From: a virus
IMG/VR virus record: IMGVR_UViG_3300034093_000979
Coordinates: 1 to 32,376 of that record
Reading direction: 5' to 3' (one strand)
DNA length: 32,376 bases
How positions within the stretch are numbered: position 1 is the first letter of the stretch; the number at the start of each line of letters is the position of its first letter. The notes beneath the pieces were generated by a model. It did no database searches and was not told the origin of the DNA. It saw only the letters and a program-made list of their open reading frames with translations. Shown in pieces: positions 9,384 to 16,808 of the stretch. A program made the translations under genes and the position numbers.

Positions 9384-9384
9384 T

Positions 9385-10206
9385 TTAGATACGAAACAAC
9401 CTTCCGATGTTAATCGGAACCACCACCTCACCGTCGCACTCGGTGCAGGGAAGCTTGATGTCATCAAACTTTGGCCCAGCAATCCGTGCGGCGATTTCTT
9501 CTGCGATAATCTCACGGTCACGGAGACCGATGTCGAGAATCTGGCGGGTGTCGTAAACAGGCATTCCGTTAATTTTGTTGACCGTGTTGTGGAGAAGGAT
9601 TGTCGCCAATTCAGGACCAGTTTTGTCCAGGTTGGCAGTCATTTCTTTCTGAGCCTTCCCATTAGGGAGGCTTACTTCGTACTCTGTTCCCGTGCGACCT
9701 TTAACGGTAAACTCGCGGTCAGCAATGGGGTCTGCGAGCGTCTTGCGCTCAATATCCGCGACAAGGTCAACGGCAACGGTTTTGGGGGTATCGCATTCTA
9801 TGCAAAATCCAGATAGTTCAGCAGGGTTTCCAAATGTTACGCGGTAGATTCCAAGGAGGAGTTCATCTCGGTCCCCGCCCAGGACGAGGTCAAGAACAGC
9901 CTCGGTCACAGGTTCGTTACCAATCTTTACAACTCCGCGGGAAAGAATCATGTTGATTGCTCGGGGAAGACTTCCCGTGCGAGCAATCGCCTCCTCATCT
10001 CGTCCCGTCAGTTCCCGAACCTCGGCGGTCTTGACGAGCTCCCCAGCGGTGGTAATGTAGCCGCCAGGGAGTTCGACAAGAGTGTCCGAAGGGAACTTGA
10101 CTTCAACTTTTACTTCTTCGTCTTTTGGTTCAGCAAGAGCATCTTCAATCAGGGAATTAGCCAGATTTGGATTAGATGCCGCCTTGATGGTCTTTGTAGT
10201 GCTCAT
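9385..10206 (-). CDS. Tail-assembly chaperone with two CxxC pairs
   Basis: A 273-aa protein with AGGAG six bases before the ATG at 10206, between tail tube and tape measure. That position and the overlapping +1-frame ORF suggest the first tail-assembly chaperone, which coats the tape measure during tail assembly. It has two CxxC pairs, C135/C138 (FCIECD) and C254/C257 (PCTECD), each followed by a short beta strand, which could together bind one zinc ion. The middle is a mixed region with LTGRDEEAIA and VNKINGMPVYDTRQILDIG. Proteins of this layout are also annotated as baseplate hub assembly (gp26-like) factors. The zinc site and the precise role are inferences. Confidence 0.65.
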   Translation of the reverse strand: MSTTKTIKAASNPNLANSLIEDALAEPKDEEVKVEVKFPSDTLVELPGGYITTAGELVKTAEVRELTGRDEEAIARTGSLPRAINMILSRGVVKIGNEPVTEAVLDLVLGGDRDELLLGIYRVTFGNPAELSGFCIECDTPKTVAVDLVADIERKTLADPIADREFTVKGRTGTEYEVSLPNGKAQKEMTANLDKTGPELATILLHNTVNKINGMPVYDTRQILDIGLRDREIIAEEIAARIAGPKFDDIKLPCTECDGEVVVPINIGRLFRI

Positions 10207-10228
10207 GTAGTGCTCCTAGTGTTAGTTA

Positions 10229-10882
10229 TTACGCGTTGAACTCGGGGGCGTTTGAACTCAGGCTCGATGCCCAGTTTACGTCGAATCCTTCGTGAACAAC
10301 GGTCATCTGCTCAACGAAGATGGCGTTGTCACCAGCGTTTAAGTCCGAGTACGCGATGGCGGTAATCCATGCGTTGTAGACGTTGAAGCGCAAAGCAACG
10401 TGGTCATCCGAGGCAGCGTTTGCTCCAGCAGCGCCCGCTCCCGACCCAGGAATTGGGTGTGAGAGAACAGAGATTTCGATGTCGCAACGGAAGTTTCCGA
10501 TGATGTCATCTCCTGCGCCGTTGGTGAGTCCACCAGTACCTTGAACGGTCTGGAAGAGCTGACGCATCCAGTCCCAACCGTTACGGGTACCGACCTGCAC
10601 GCCACGCTGAAATGTCATGGGCGAGAACGAGGTCTGTCCAGGAATCTGGTGGAATGTGGTGTTGTACCCACCTTCACGGTAAGGGATGGAGTCGGTTGTC
10701 ACTGCGAGTCCCGAAACCGACGTGAATCCGTAGGTGACGTCTTTCATTCCCGTGGTAGCGGAACCTGCCCCAGCACCCGTACCAGTGTACGAGGCGTTTT
10801 GGGGCTTGAACGTTACGAGGAACCGAAAGTTACGAATCGGGTCGGTCGCGAGAGACGAGCGGTCGTTGATAATTGTTGGCAT
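10229..10882 (-). CDS. Tail tube protein (gp19-like)
   Basis: A 217-aa protein immediately downstream of the sheath gene, with AGGAG seven bases before the ATG. The start, DPIRNFRFLVTF, leads into YGFTSVSGLAVTTDSIPYREGG and TSFSPMTFQRGVQ. This is the pattern of gp19/Hcp-like tube subunits in contractile tails. The end, VHEGFDVNW, is also typical. It forms stacked hexameric rings inside the sheath, through which DNA leaves the head. A Gly/Ala-rich loop at about 35-45 and another at about 146-156 look like surface insertions. Assignment rests on motif and on sheath-tube adjacency. Confidence 0.9.
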   Translation of the reverse strand: MPTIINDRSSLATDPIRNFRFLVTFKPQNASYTGTGAGAGSATTGMKDVTYGFTSVSGLAVTTDSIPYREGGYNTTFHQIPGQTSFSPMTFQRGVQVGTRNGWDWMRQLFQTVQGTGGLTNGAGDDIIGNFRCDIEISVLSHPIPGSGAGAAGANAASDDHVALRFNVYNAWITAIAYSDLNAGDNAIFVEQMTVVHEGFDVNWASSLSSNAPEFNA

Positions 10883-10892
10883 GTCTTATCTC

Positions 10893-12386
10893 CTAGCTAA
10901 TCGTCTTTTGGCTGAGTGTGATGACCACGAATTCAGCAGGGTATTCGAGCGCAACACCGACCTCAATGTTGACCTCACCATTGGCGATGTCTTGAGCGAT
11001 GTTGTTCTCTGCGTCACACTTCACGAAGTAAGCGTCGGCGGGGTTTGCTCCGCGGAGCCCTCCCTGGTTGCGGTATTCGTTAAGGAATACACCCAGCACA
11101 GTTCGGACCTGCTTCCACAGAACTTCGTTGTTGTTCTCAAACACAGCGAACTGCGTCAAGTCGGTGATGCGCTTGCGCAGGTAGTTGAGCGAACGACGCA
11201 TTGCTACGTACTTGTTCGCGGTACCGTCCTGAAGCAGCGTGCGTGCTCCGTAGACAACCACGCCTGCACCAGGGATGCTGCGGATAGCGTTTACGGGGTA
11301 CTGGTTGGAGTTCAAGGCGTCAAGGTTAGCGGACGTCAAGATAACTTCGGGAGCGATAACTCCTACCATGCTTGCGCGAACACCTGCGGGAGACTTGAAC
11401 GGGCCAGCCTGACGGTCCGTTGACAAGATGATTCCTGCAACTGAACCTGACGGACCAATCTTTCGAAGCGCGGAAGCGCTACGTCCCAGAGGGTCTTGGA
11501 TAAAGATGTTCGGGTAGTACACTGCTGCGTACGAAGTACCGACGCCACCGTTCAAGCCAGCGGCGTACGACAGGGCCGAAGCGTTGCTCAGGCTCGGTGC
11601 GGTATCTATTACCAAGAACGAGTTGTTGACTTTGACCCAATCAATGAGCTCGTCGTATACGTCCGTGAGAGCTAGACCAGCCGCATCGGGAGCGAACATA
11701 ACCAGTGGTCGGTCAAGGTCCGAGTAGTTAGCCACGGCGGTACCAAAGTCGGCAGCCGCAATAGCTCCACCGTTCGCGCCAGACGTAAGTGGGAGGAGCG
11801 TCGTGTTAGGCGTTCCAGCGGGGCTTGCAACCGAGGTGTAGGAAATGTACTCCGAAAGCGCGAGGACTGTTCCAGCAAAATCCGCGGAAGTCTGGTCTGT
11901 GAATACAACGTTTTGCCACAGTTCCAGGACAATATCATCGGCTGAACCTACCGCGCCACCAACTTCTTGGTAGACAGTAACGTTGAAGTAGCCTGCGGTT
12001 GCCGAGCTCGACACCTGGACGCGAAGCTTGTTTCCGTCTGTTCCCAAGTTTTTTGCCGTAAAAGTACCCATTTGAACGGGAGTTGCAGCGGTGTTGTTGA
12101 GGATGACCGCAGCACGAACAGCGTCGCTTTTAAGGACACGTCGAACGTAGAGTTCTGTTCCGCCGTTCTGAAAGAACTGCGAGACACTGAATACTGCGGG
12201 GAAGGAGGTGTTGTAGCCTCCGAACTTCTTAGAGAAGTCGTACCACGATGTCACAAGAGTGACCGTGGTGGGCCCCTTTTCAAACGGTGCGATTACGGCA
12301 CCAGCTGCGTTAGCTGTTCCGAAAGACGCGATTTGAGAGGGGAGAGTGCGTTCACTGATGAAAACGCCAGGACGACCAATGGTCAT
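10893..12386 (-). CDS. Contractile tail sheath protein
   Basis: A 497-aa protein with AAGGAG five bases before the ATG at 12386. The start TIGRPGVFISERTLPS is typical of sheath subunits. YDFSKKFGGYNTSFPAVFSVSQFFQNGGTELYVRRV is split across residues 49-83 and matches the conserved N-terminal part. SIPGAGVVVYGARTL, NYLRKRITDLTQFAVFENNN and LWKQVRTVLGVFL form the conserved C-terminal region that makes the sheath mesh. This gene is the clearest evidence that the phage is a myovirus. The central part (about 100-250) is more variable and contains an Ala/Gly/Thr-rich insertion, probably on the outer face. The tube gene follows after ten bases. Confidence 0.95.
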   Translation of the reverse strand: MTIGRPGVFISERTLPSQIASFGTANAAGAVIAPFEKGPTTVTLVTSWYDFSKKFGGYNTSFPAVFSVSQFFQNGGTELYVRRVLKSDAVRAAVILNNTAATPVQMGTFTAKNLGTDGNKLRVQVSSSATAGYFNVTVYQEVGGAVGSADDIVLELWQNVVFTDQTSADFAGTVLALSEYISYTSVASPAGTPNTTLLPLTSGANGGAIAAADFGTAVANYSDLDRPLVMFAPDAAGLALTDVYDELIDWVKVNNSFLVIDTAPSLSNASALSYAAGLNGGVGTSYAAVYYPNIFIQDPLGRSASALRKIGPSGSVAGIILSTDRQAGPFKSPAGVRASMVGVIAPEVILTSANLDALNSNQYPVNAIRSIPGAGVVVYGARTLLQDGTANKYVAMRRSLNYLRKRITDLTQFAVFENNNEVLWKQVRTVLGVFLNEYRNQGGLRGANPADAYFVKCDAENNIAQDIANGEVNIEVGVALEYPAEFVVITLSQKTIS

Positions 12387-12427
12387 TTTTTCTCCTTAGT
12401 TAGGGTTGTACAGTAGGTAACGAGTAG

Positions 12428-13078
12428 TTACGAAATAGTGTCAGATAGTGTTCTGGTGAATGTTGTATCCCCAGGACGACCGTTTACGAATGTTTGTTGA
12501 GTGTTGATGTTGACGCTGAGCGTCTTGTAAAGTTCTACAAGAGCTCCCTGTACGACTTCCGAGGAAACTCGTACAGTAAAAGAGTTGATGAAGGTTCGCT
12601 TCTGATTTTCGGTCAGGTCGCGCTTTGCAACATCAAGCACATCTAAACGACGAACAGTTCCGTCGTCAAGTTCAAGGATGCCCGAACGGATTGGGAGACG
12701 CTCAGCCAAGAGCTGTCCAACCAACGCGCGGTCGTGGCGAGGGTGACGTGCATACGTCGTAATCTGGTAGTCAAGGCTAACGGGAATCGGCAAGTCAATT
12801 TCAAACGCCTGCGTCTCAGGGTCAAATCCTGCCGACAATCTACTTTCAAGATAGACTGGCGAAGCTTTGCCGCGCATCTCACGCTCAGGGTCACGACTAA
12901 TGTCAATCATGTCGATGGTGATGTACGGGTAATTCTGTGCACGAATTTCTTGGTCAGGTTGACCAAACCAAACTCCGACCTGCCGAGGAGTATCCGAACC
13001 GTCAGCTTTTTGGTCGTAGACAAGCATGCCCTGCATCTTTTCGCGCAGCGCCTTGTCCTCAGAAAGAAGAAATGCCAT
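12428..13078 (-). CDS. Neck / tail-completion protein
   Basis: A 216-aa protein whose ATG at 13078 overlaps the upstream stop (TAATG). It lies directly before the sheath gene, where tail terminator and neck genes usually sit. Visible segments are VWFGQPDQEIRAQNYPYITIDMI, read in two halves as QPDQEIRAQNYPY and ITIDMIDI, then PIPVSLDYQITTYARHPRHDR, LLAERLPIRSG and FTVRVSSEVVQG. The mixed alpha/beta pattern is consistent with a tail terminator that caps the tube before joining to the head. I cannot name a specific family with certainty. The ribosome site of the sheath gene follows, with a small inverted repeat (GTAAC/GTTAC) over the stop codon. Confidence 0.55.
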   Translation of the reverse strand: MAFLLSEDKALREKMQGMLVYDQKADGSDTPRQVGVWFGQPDQEIRAQNYPYITIDMIDISRDPEREMRGKASPVYLESRLSAGFDPETQAFEIDLPIPVSLDYQITTYARHPRHDRALVGQLLAERLPIRSGILELDDGTVRRLDVLDVAKRDLTENQKRTFINSFTVRVSSEVVQGALVELYKTLSVNINTQQTFVNGRPGDTTFTRTLSDTIS

Positions 13079-13389
13079 TAGTCGTTATCTCCCATGTGCT
13101 GAACAAAACGTTCTCCGAGGAACTTAGACATCGTGTCGGGAGTCGTGTCGTACTTACGGATGGTTGCCTTGGGGGTGTTGTCGGGGTCGCCATACTCGGC
13201 AATCCACGCCTGGTCCCCTACGGATGCGGGGAATCGCACGTTAAACTGCCCATCCTTATGGACAACGCGAAGCTTACGGACAACCTTGTCTTCCCAACCT
13301 TGCGCGCGTGCTCGCTCACGAAGGTCGGCAGTCATAAACAGCGCGGTATCTGTCGTCGCGCGTTCGTGTGCCCTATCGAGGTTGTACAT
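13078..13389 (-). CDS. Small head-tail connector-type protein
   Basis: The start is placed at the ATG at 13389, giving 103 aa, because the frame upstream is shared with the preceding gene and has no ribosome site. The first 17 bases overlap that gene. The protein begins YNLDRAHERATTDTAL, has a helix TADLRERARAQGWED, then a beta pair VRKLRVVHKDGQFNVRFP and DQAWIAEYGDPDNTP, and ends with a helix. It is neither membranous nor repetitive. Context, between small capsid-side genes and the neck protein, suggests a connector component. No family is recognised. Confidence 0.55.
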   Translation of the reverse strand: MYNLDRAHERATTDTALFMTADLRERARAQGWEDKVVRKLRVVHKDGQFNVRFPASVGDQAWIAEYGDPDNTPKATIRKYDTTPDTMSKFLGERFVQHMGDND

Positions 13390-13594
13390 CTGGCTTACCT
13401 GTGTGGGGTTTGACTGAAGTGAATGAGCCTCGAACGTAACCTGCGGCGTATTGACCAAGCATCGCTTCCATGCGATTGTTGGGTCTAAAGCCAACCGATG
13501 TGGCACCGCGGACGAACTCTTCACGTTCGTCAAAGCCATAGTAGTCGTTTGCACGCTCCCACCATGGTTGCCACTTATTCTTCGGAGCATTCAT
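13373..13594 (-). CDS. Small protein of unknown function before the neck genes
   Basis: A 73-aa protein starting at the ATG at 13594, beginning NAPKNKWQPWWERAND and continuing with YYGFDEREEFVRG, which is helical and rich in aromatic residues and arginine. No strong ribosome site is visible, although GGGATTTT lies upstream. The next gene starts inside its end. It is conserved-looking rather than random: codon use and the aromatic pattern fit a real product, and the gene is tightly linked to the connector genes. A structural or assembly role is a guess from position only. Confidence 0.55.
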   Translation of the reverse strand: MNAPKNKWQPWWERANDYYGFDEREEFVRGATSVGFRPNNRMEAMLGQYAAGYVRGSFTSVKPHTGKPDVQPR

Positions 13595-13702
13595 TTCGCA
13601 AAATCCCTATACAGGTACGCAGGTCCAGCCTAAGCTGGGTAGGCACCGCACGGTAACCTACTCTTCTAGAATAGGTAACTTACGAGGAAATGTCTGGGTG
13701 AA
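13595..13702. other. Short intergenic gap with imperfect hairpins
   Basis: About 108 bases without a gene, the largest gap inside the tail and small-basic-protein region. It holds a CCAGC-CTAA-GCTGG stem-loop (13624-13637) and an imperfect inverted repeat, GTAACCTA with TAGGTAAC (13652-13677). It may separate transcription of the small basic genes from the tail genes. No clear promoter or uridine-rich terminator was seen on the minus strand. Confidence 0.4.
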
Positions 13703-13924
13703 CTACTTGCGCTTAGCCTTGATGCCCTTGATAATCTTGGCATCAATCTTCTTGTCCTGCTGCATAGTTTTGGGCTTTGCCTTGGCAGCGTGCTTCTTGT
13801 CGGCTGCCTCAAACTTCTTCTTCTCCGCTGCAGACATGCCCTTCATCATAGCGGCGTCTTTCTTCTTGTCCTTGGCTTCGGTGTACTTGCCCTTTTCGTA
13901 GGACGGGGTCTTCTTTGCTACCAT
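13703..13924 (-). CDS. Very lysine-rich small protein (73 aa)
   Basis: The start at the ATG at 13924 is supported by AAAGAG about nine bases upstream, and it lies one base after the stop of the previous gene. About one third of its residues are lysine (24 of 73). SAAEKKKFEAADKKHAAKAK is a charged helix and the end is IKGIKAKRK. There is no hydrophobic core, so it is likely an extended helix or disordered. Strong positive charge suggests DNA or RNA binding, possibly inside the virion, but this is inference. It is the last of a run of five basic small genes. Confidence 0.65.
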   Translation of the reverse strand: MVAKKTPSYEKGKYTEAKDKKKDAAMMKGMSAAEKKKFEAADKKHAAKAKPKTMQQDKKIDAKIIKGIKAKRK

Positions 13925-13925
13925 G

Positions 13926-14171
13926 TTATTTACTCTTTCTGTAGTTAGCGGTTTTCTTTGCGACCTTCTTAGGCTGAGCAACAAATTGCTCACCCTTTTT
14001 ATTGCCCTTTGCTTTCGCGGCGTTTGTCGCCCGCTTTTCAGCGGGAGTCAGGGCTGCCCACGCTTTTTCTGGAAGATATCTCTTCTTACCTTTAGACGGC
14101 TTACCGTCTGAGGTAGTCCACTTTTCTTTAGTCCATTTATCTAAAGACTTCTGGGGTGCTGCCTTAGCCAT
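13926..14171 (-). CDS. Small basic protein with WTKEKW and YLPEKAWAAL motifs
   Basis: An 81-aa protein whose ATG at 14171 overlaps the upstream stop (TAATG). Motifs SLDKWTKEKWTTSDGKPSKG, KRYLPEKAWAALTPAEKRAT and KKGEQFVAQPKK resemble a small domain of unknown function known from phages and large DNA viruses (I believe DUF5872-like, from memory and uncertain). It is highly basic and has no transmembrane segment. Placed with four other basic genes after an HNH-like gene, it could bind nucleic acid. Its function is unknown. Confidence 0.65.
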   Translation of the reverse strand: MAKAAPQKSLDKWTKEKWTTSDGKPSKGKKRYLPEKAWAALTPAEKRATNAAKAKGNKKGEQFVAQPKKVAKKTANYRKSK

Positions 14172-14380
14172 TAGTTCTTGTAACCCCCGCCAGCCTTCTT
14201 GTATTCAGAGGCTAAGAGTTGTGCTTTGCGGGCAGACCATTCTCCTGGGTCGCCGCCTTTACTCCCAGCTTTAATCCTATTGAAGATAGTCTTGCGCAAA
14301 CCAGGCTTAGTGTAGTTTCCCGCAGAGTTTACCGTCGACTTAGCGGCGGGCTTCTTGGGGGCTGGCTTCTTGGCTGCCAT
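14171..14380 (-). CDS. Small basic protein with GEWSARKAQLLASEYKKAGGGY motif
   Basis: A 69-aa protein whose start overlaps the previous stop (TAATG at 14380). The N-terminus is a lysine/alanine/proline tail (KKPAPKKPAAKS) similar to histone H1 tails. The folded part is KPGLRKTIFNRIKAGSKGG followed by DPGEWSARKAQLLASEYKK. I recognise this second part as a recurring small motif in viral and environmental proteins but cannot give a function. The arrangement of disordered basic tail plus small helical motif fits nucleic-acid binding or packaging. This is inference. Confidence 0.65.
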   Translation of the reverse strand: MAAKKPAPKKPAAKSTVNSAGNYTKPGLRKTIFNRIKAGSKGGDPGEWSARKAQLLASEYKKAGGGYKN

Positions 14381-14688
14381 TACTTCTTCTTTGCCTTCAA
14401 GCGCTTTGACATTGCGGCAGCCTTACTCTTGGCATCTGCCTTTGAGGATGCTCCCCATGCTTGAAGGGAAAGAAGGAGACGAGTCGGCTCACCGTTAGGC
14501 TTGCGCTCGGGACCAGGCATTCCGCCCATTCGAGCAAGGAATGATGCCCGACGAGGATTATCGCCAGACTTTACAGGAGACTTAAGGTCAGAGCCAGGGT
14601 TAGCTTTCTCGTAGGACTTACGTCCCTTTTCGTTAAGCCCACCCTTGGGATTCTTGCCCGCCTTCTTTTGCCATGCCTCACTTGCCAT
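14380..14688 (-). CDS. Small basic protein with WGASSKADAKSKAAAMSKR motif
   Basis: The start is set at the ATG at 14688 (102 aa). An in-frame GTG at 14706 is possible but lacks a well-spaced ribosome site. Motifs are SEAWQKKAGKNPKGGLNEKG, then PRRASFLARMGGMPGPE and a C-terminal LSLQAWGASSKADAKSK. Proteins of this type (DUF6321-like as I recall, uncertain) occur in many environmental phages near structural genes. The pattern of glycine turns with lysine and arginine suggests a basic, partly disordered protein. Overlap of its stop with the next start points to co-translation. Function unknown. Confidence 0.65.
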   Translation of the reverse strand: MASEAWQKKAGKNPKGGLNEKGRKSYEKANPGSDLKSPVKSGDNPRRASFLARMGGMPGPERKPNGEPTRLLLSLQAWGASSKADAKSKAAAMSKRLKAKKK

Positions 14689-14720
14689 TGTCTTTGCCCC
14701 GTCCACAGGTGCAATTTCCG

Positions 14721-14849
14721 TTACACATTCTTGCTCCTTGCTTTTCCTAATGAGTTCTTCTTACGAGAGGGAAGCGACTGGTCGCGCTTCATGTTTGGGT
14801 TTTTAACCACAACCTTTTTAGGGTCTACAGGCTTACGCTTTGTTGGCAT
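14721..14849 (-). CDS. Tiny basic protein (42 aa)
   Basis: A short gene whose ATG at 14849 overlaps the stop of the HNH-like gene (TAATG) and which ends with TAA at 14721. It encodes 42 residues beginning MPTKRKPVDPKKVVVKN and ending in LGKARSKNV, with about one third Lys or Arg. It lies in the same coupled series as its basic neighbours and fills what would otherwise be a 130-base gap. Being so short, it could be a chance ORF, but the coupling and composition match the adjacent genes. Confidence 0.55.
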   Translation of the reverse strand: MPTKRKPVDPKKVVVKNPNMKRDQSLPSRKKNSLGKARSKNV

Positions 14850-15175
14850 TACTTCTTCCCCGCTCGTCGTTTGTTTTCTTTAGCAACATTGCTGCTCTTA
14901 GATATTGCCCTAAGATTACCAGACGAGTTATTGCTTTTGTTGTTATCTTTGTGGTCAACTTCGGTCTTTCGTGGAAGCTTTCCATTCTTAGATTCGTACT
15001 TGGCACGAGCCTCATTCTGAGAGGTTGTTTTCCATCCGTCCTTGGTTTTAACTTTGGTAACCATGATGGAACGTCCGCCATTAGCATCCGAGCCCTTGTA
15101 GGGACCGAATGTCTTTTTTGTGCCGACAGCTACTTTCTTTGTAGCTTTCTGCTGAGCTTTTGATTTAAAAGGCAT
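14849..15175 (-). CDS. Small HNH-like nuclease-type protein
   Basis: A 108-aa protein whose ATG at 15175 overlaps the stop of the beta-helix gene (TAATG). The start [11 protein letters not shown] is common on small phage structural-region proteins. Residues 72-98 carry an HNH/His-Me-finger pattern: D74-H75 in EVDHKDNN, N83, N87-L88 in SGNLRA and N96 in SSNVAKEN. The usual upstream cysteine pairs are absent. It may act in DNA packaging or be a homing-type remnant, but activity is not shown. It heads the run of small basic genes and is itself strongly basic. Confidence 0.6.
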   Translation of the reverse strand: MPFKSKAQQKATKKVAVGTKKTFGPYKGSDANGGRSIMVTKVKTKDGWKTTSQNEARAKYESKNGKLPRKTEVDHKDNNKSNNSSGNLRAISKSSNVAKENKRRAGKK

Positions 15176-16197
15176 TACGCTATTCCAAGGGTAGTTACAG
15201 TGCCCGAAGAGCCGCGGTACTTTAGAGCACCCGCCTCAACGTAGATGATTCCTCCACCAGAAAGGTTAGCCGCGGGGGCGGTACCATTTTGCATAAGAAG
15301 TCGGTCTGCGTTAATGTACTGGAAATAGTCGATAGAGCCCGCAGAACCACCAGTCCCCGACAAACCAACTAAAGTTGACGTTGGCTTATCAAAAACGCAG
15401 TTGATAATTGAATAGAAGCCCGACAAAGAAACTGGAGCAACGGTAGTCAGTGCTGAAGTCAAGAACTGGGAGTTAGCCAGGGTAACAACACTTGACGCGG
15501 AGGATGTAACCGCATTAGTTACAGCAGCCACAACTATAGAGTCCACGATACTCAGAGTACCCGCCGTTACTGCTGGAGCAACGCAAGACATAGCACTCTT
15601 AATAATAACGTTTGCACCAGCGTTATTTACTGTTACAAAATTAGGGTTGCCGTCATTGACGGTCACAAGCCCAGAGCCAGTAACGTTTAGAGCAGTGCCC
15701 ACATCACAGTTGTGAATGTCGGTAAAAGTTGCGTTCCCACTTTTAGTCAAAGTTCCAGTGATATTGCTGTTAATAATGTTTGGAACTCCAACGCCCGTTC
15801 CAGCAGTTATTGTAAGGTTTGTCATAGTTAAGCCAGCAATGGTACAGCCAACAGATGTGCTAACTGTTCCAGAAATAGCGGTGTTACCGCCTAGGGGTTC
15901 ATACGTAGTCAGTACCGTGTACTGAGCAGTTATAGAGGGACTTTCAGTGTAGGTTCCTGGGTGGATAACGATTGTTCTACGATTTCCAGTAACTAACGTC
16001 AACGCTTTAGTGATAGTAGCAACAGGGTTTAGAATGTCACCATTACCCGTAGTGTTATTTCCGTCTACTTGGCTAACGTGGATTTCGTAGTCGTAACCAG
16101 TGAAGTTTGCACCAGGCTTTGTGTCTAGGTAATCCAGGGCAGTGTTGAGGACTGTTCCCCAGTTGTTCTGGTCAATAGTTGGTTTTACAAGTGGCAT
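15175..16197 (-). CDS. Fibre-like protein with right-handed beta-helix character
   Basis: A 340-aa protein starting at the ATG at 16197 with GGAAAG upstream. Residues 45-100 match the entry of pectate-lyase-like beta-helices on phage fibres: [20 protein letters not shown], then [16 protein letters not shown]. After this come many short repeats with N, T, V and G ([33 protein letters not shown]), consistent with helix rungs. The end ([21 protein letters not shown]) resembles fibre tips. No catalytic residues are evident, so a binding or decoration role is more likely than depolymerase activity. Its position between neck-type and HNH genes is unusual for a baseplate fibre. Confidence 0.65.
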   Translation of the reverse strand: MPLVKPTIDQNNWGTVLNTALDYLDTKPGANFTGYDYEIHVSQVDGNNTTGNGDILNPVATITKALTLVTGNRRTIVIHPGTYTESPSITAQYTVLTTYEPLGGNTAISGTVSTSVGCTIAGLTMTNLTITAGTGVGVPNIINSNITGTLTKSGNATFTDIHNCDVGTALNVTGSGLVTVNDGNPNFVTVNNAGANVIIKSAMSCVAPAVTAGTLSIVDSIVVAAVTNAVTSSASSVVTLANSQFLTSALTTVAPVSLSGFYSIINCVFDKPTSTLVGLSGTGGSAGSIDYFQYINADRLLMQNGTAPAANLSGGGIIYVEAGALKYRGSSGTVTTLGIA

Positions 16198-16199
16198 TT

Positions 16200-16808
16200 T
16201 TACTTTCCGTACTTTCCTGTGCCGTATCCGCCAGCGCCGTAGATGGCTGTACGAATGTCCGATATTGGAGGAAGAGCATAGTCTTGGAACTGCGGGTCGT
16301 TGACCAGCTCTTCGGGGTTAACCTGGTTGCAGTCGAGGGTGATGACTGCCCAGTGGGTGCTGAAGTGACCGCGAGGCATTACGATAGTGGGTCGGTAAAC
16401 CTGACCCTTGAACACAATGTGGTCCTTGATGTGCAATGACGGGTCTTTAGTTTCAAAGAACCCAGGGAATTTGTTATTCATTTCGTCAGCGTTAAGAACA
16501 AGGCGAAGAGTGTCGCTGGTGTAGAAACCGCGCGTGTTCATGACGTTGCCACCAGAAATAAAGCGAGCCATGACAACTTCAACCTTGATGGGGTCTTTCC
16601 ATCGACGGCCCCCGCTAGCGACTGAGCTGGATACGTCATAGATGTCGTCTACAACGGTAGAGAAGTTGTTGTCTAAGTACGTCTGGTCGAATTCCCACCA
16701 GTCAACTTGAACACCAACCATGTACCCAAGGTCTTCAGTGATTCCCTCGTAAATAGCAAGGGATTCGTATTCGACGTCAAAGCGTCCTTGCAGTCTAGTT
16801 CCACGCAT
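16200..16808 (-). CDS. Neck / head-completion-like protein
   Basis: A 202-aa protein. The start is set at the ATG at 16808, which overlaps the stop of the FN3 gene (TAATG); an in-frame upstream extension lies within the FN3 gene and is discarded. The sequence has [47 protein letters not shown] and [13 protein letters not shown]. The pattern of a beta-barrel with [12 protein letters not shown] resembles head-closure (stopper) proteins that seal the portal after packaging. This fit is from general pattern and gene position. It ends in a Gly/Tyr-rich tail ([13 protein letters not shown]). Confidence 0.5.
   Translation of the reverse strand: MRGTRLQGRFDVEYESLAIYEGITEDLGYMVGVQVDWWEFDQTYLDNNFSTVVDDIYDVSSSVASGGRRWKDPIKVEVVMARFISGGNVMNTRGFYTSDTLRLVLNADEMNNKFPGFFETKDPSLHIKDHIVFKGQVYRPTIVMPRGHFSTHWAVITLDCNQVNPEELVNDPQFQDYALPPISDIRTAIYGAGGYGTGKYGK

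Noticed and set aside
9007-9816. Plus-strand frame of 269 codons over chaperone and tape-measure genes
   Set aside because: It covers parts of two real minus-strand genes and has no recognisable domain; it is an antisense shadow.
13078-13590. Longer 170-codon version of the connector gene
   Set aside because: Its first 67 codons overlap a separate 73-aa gene and have no ribosome site; the ATG at 13389 is preferred.
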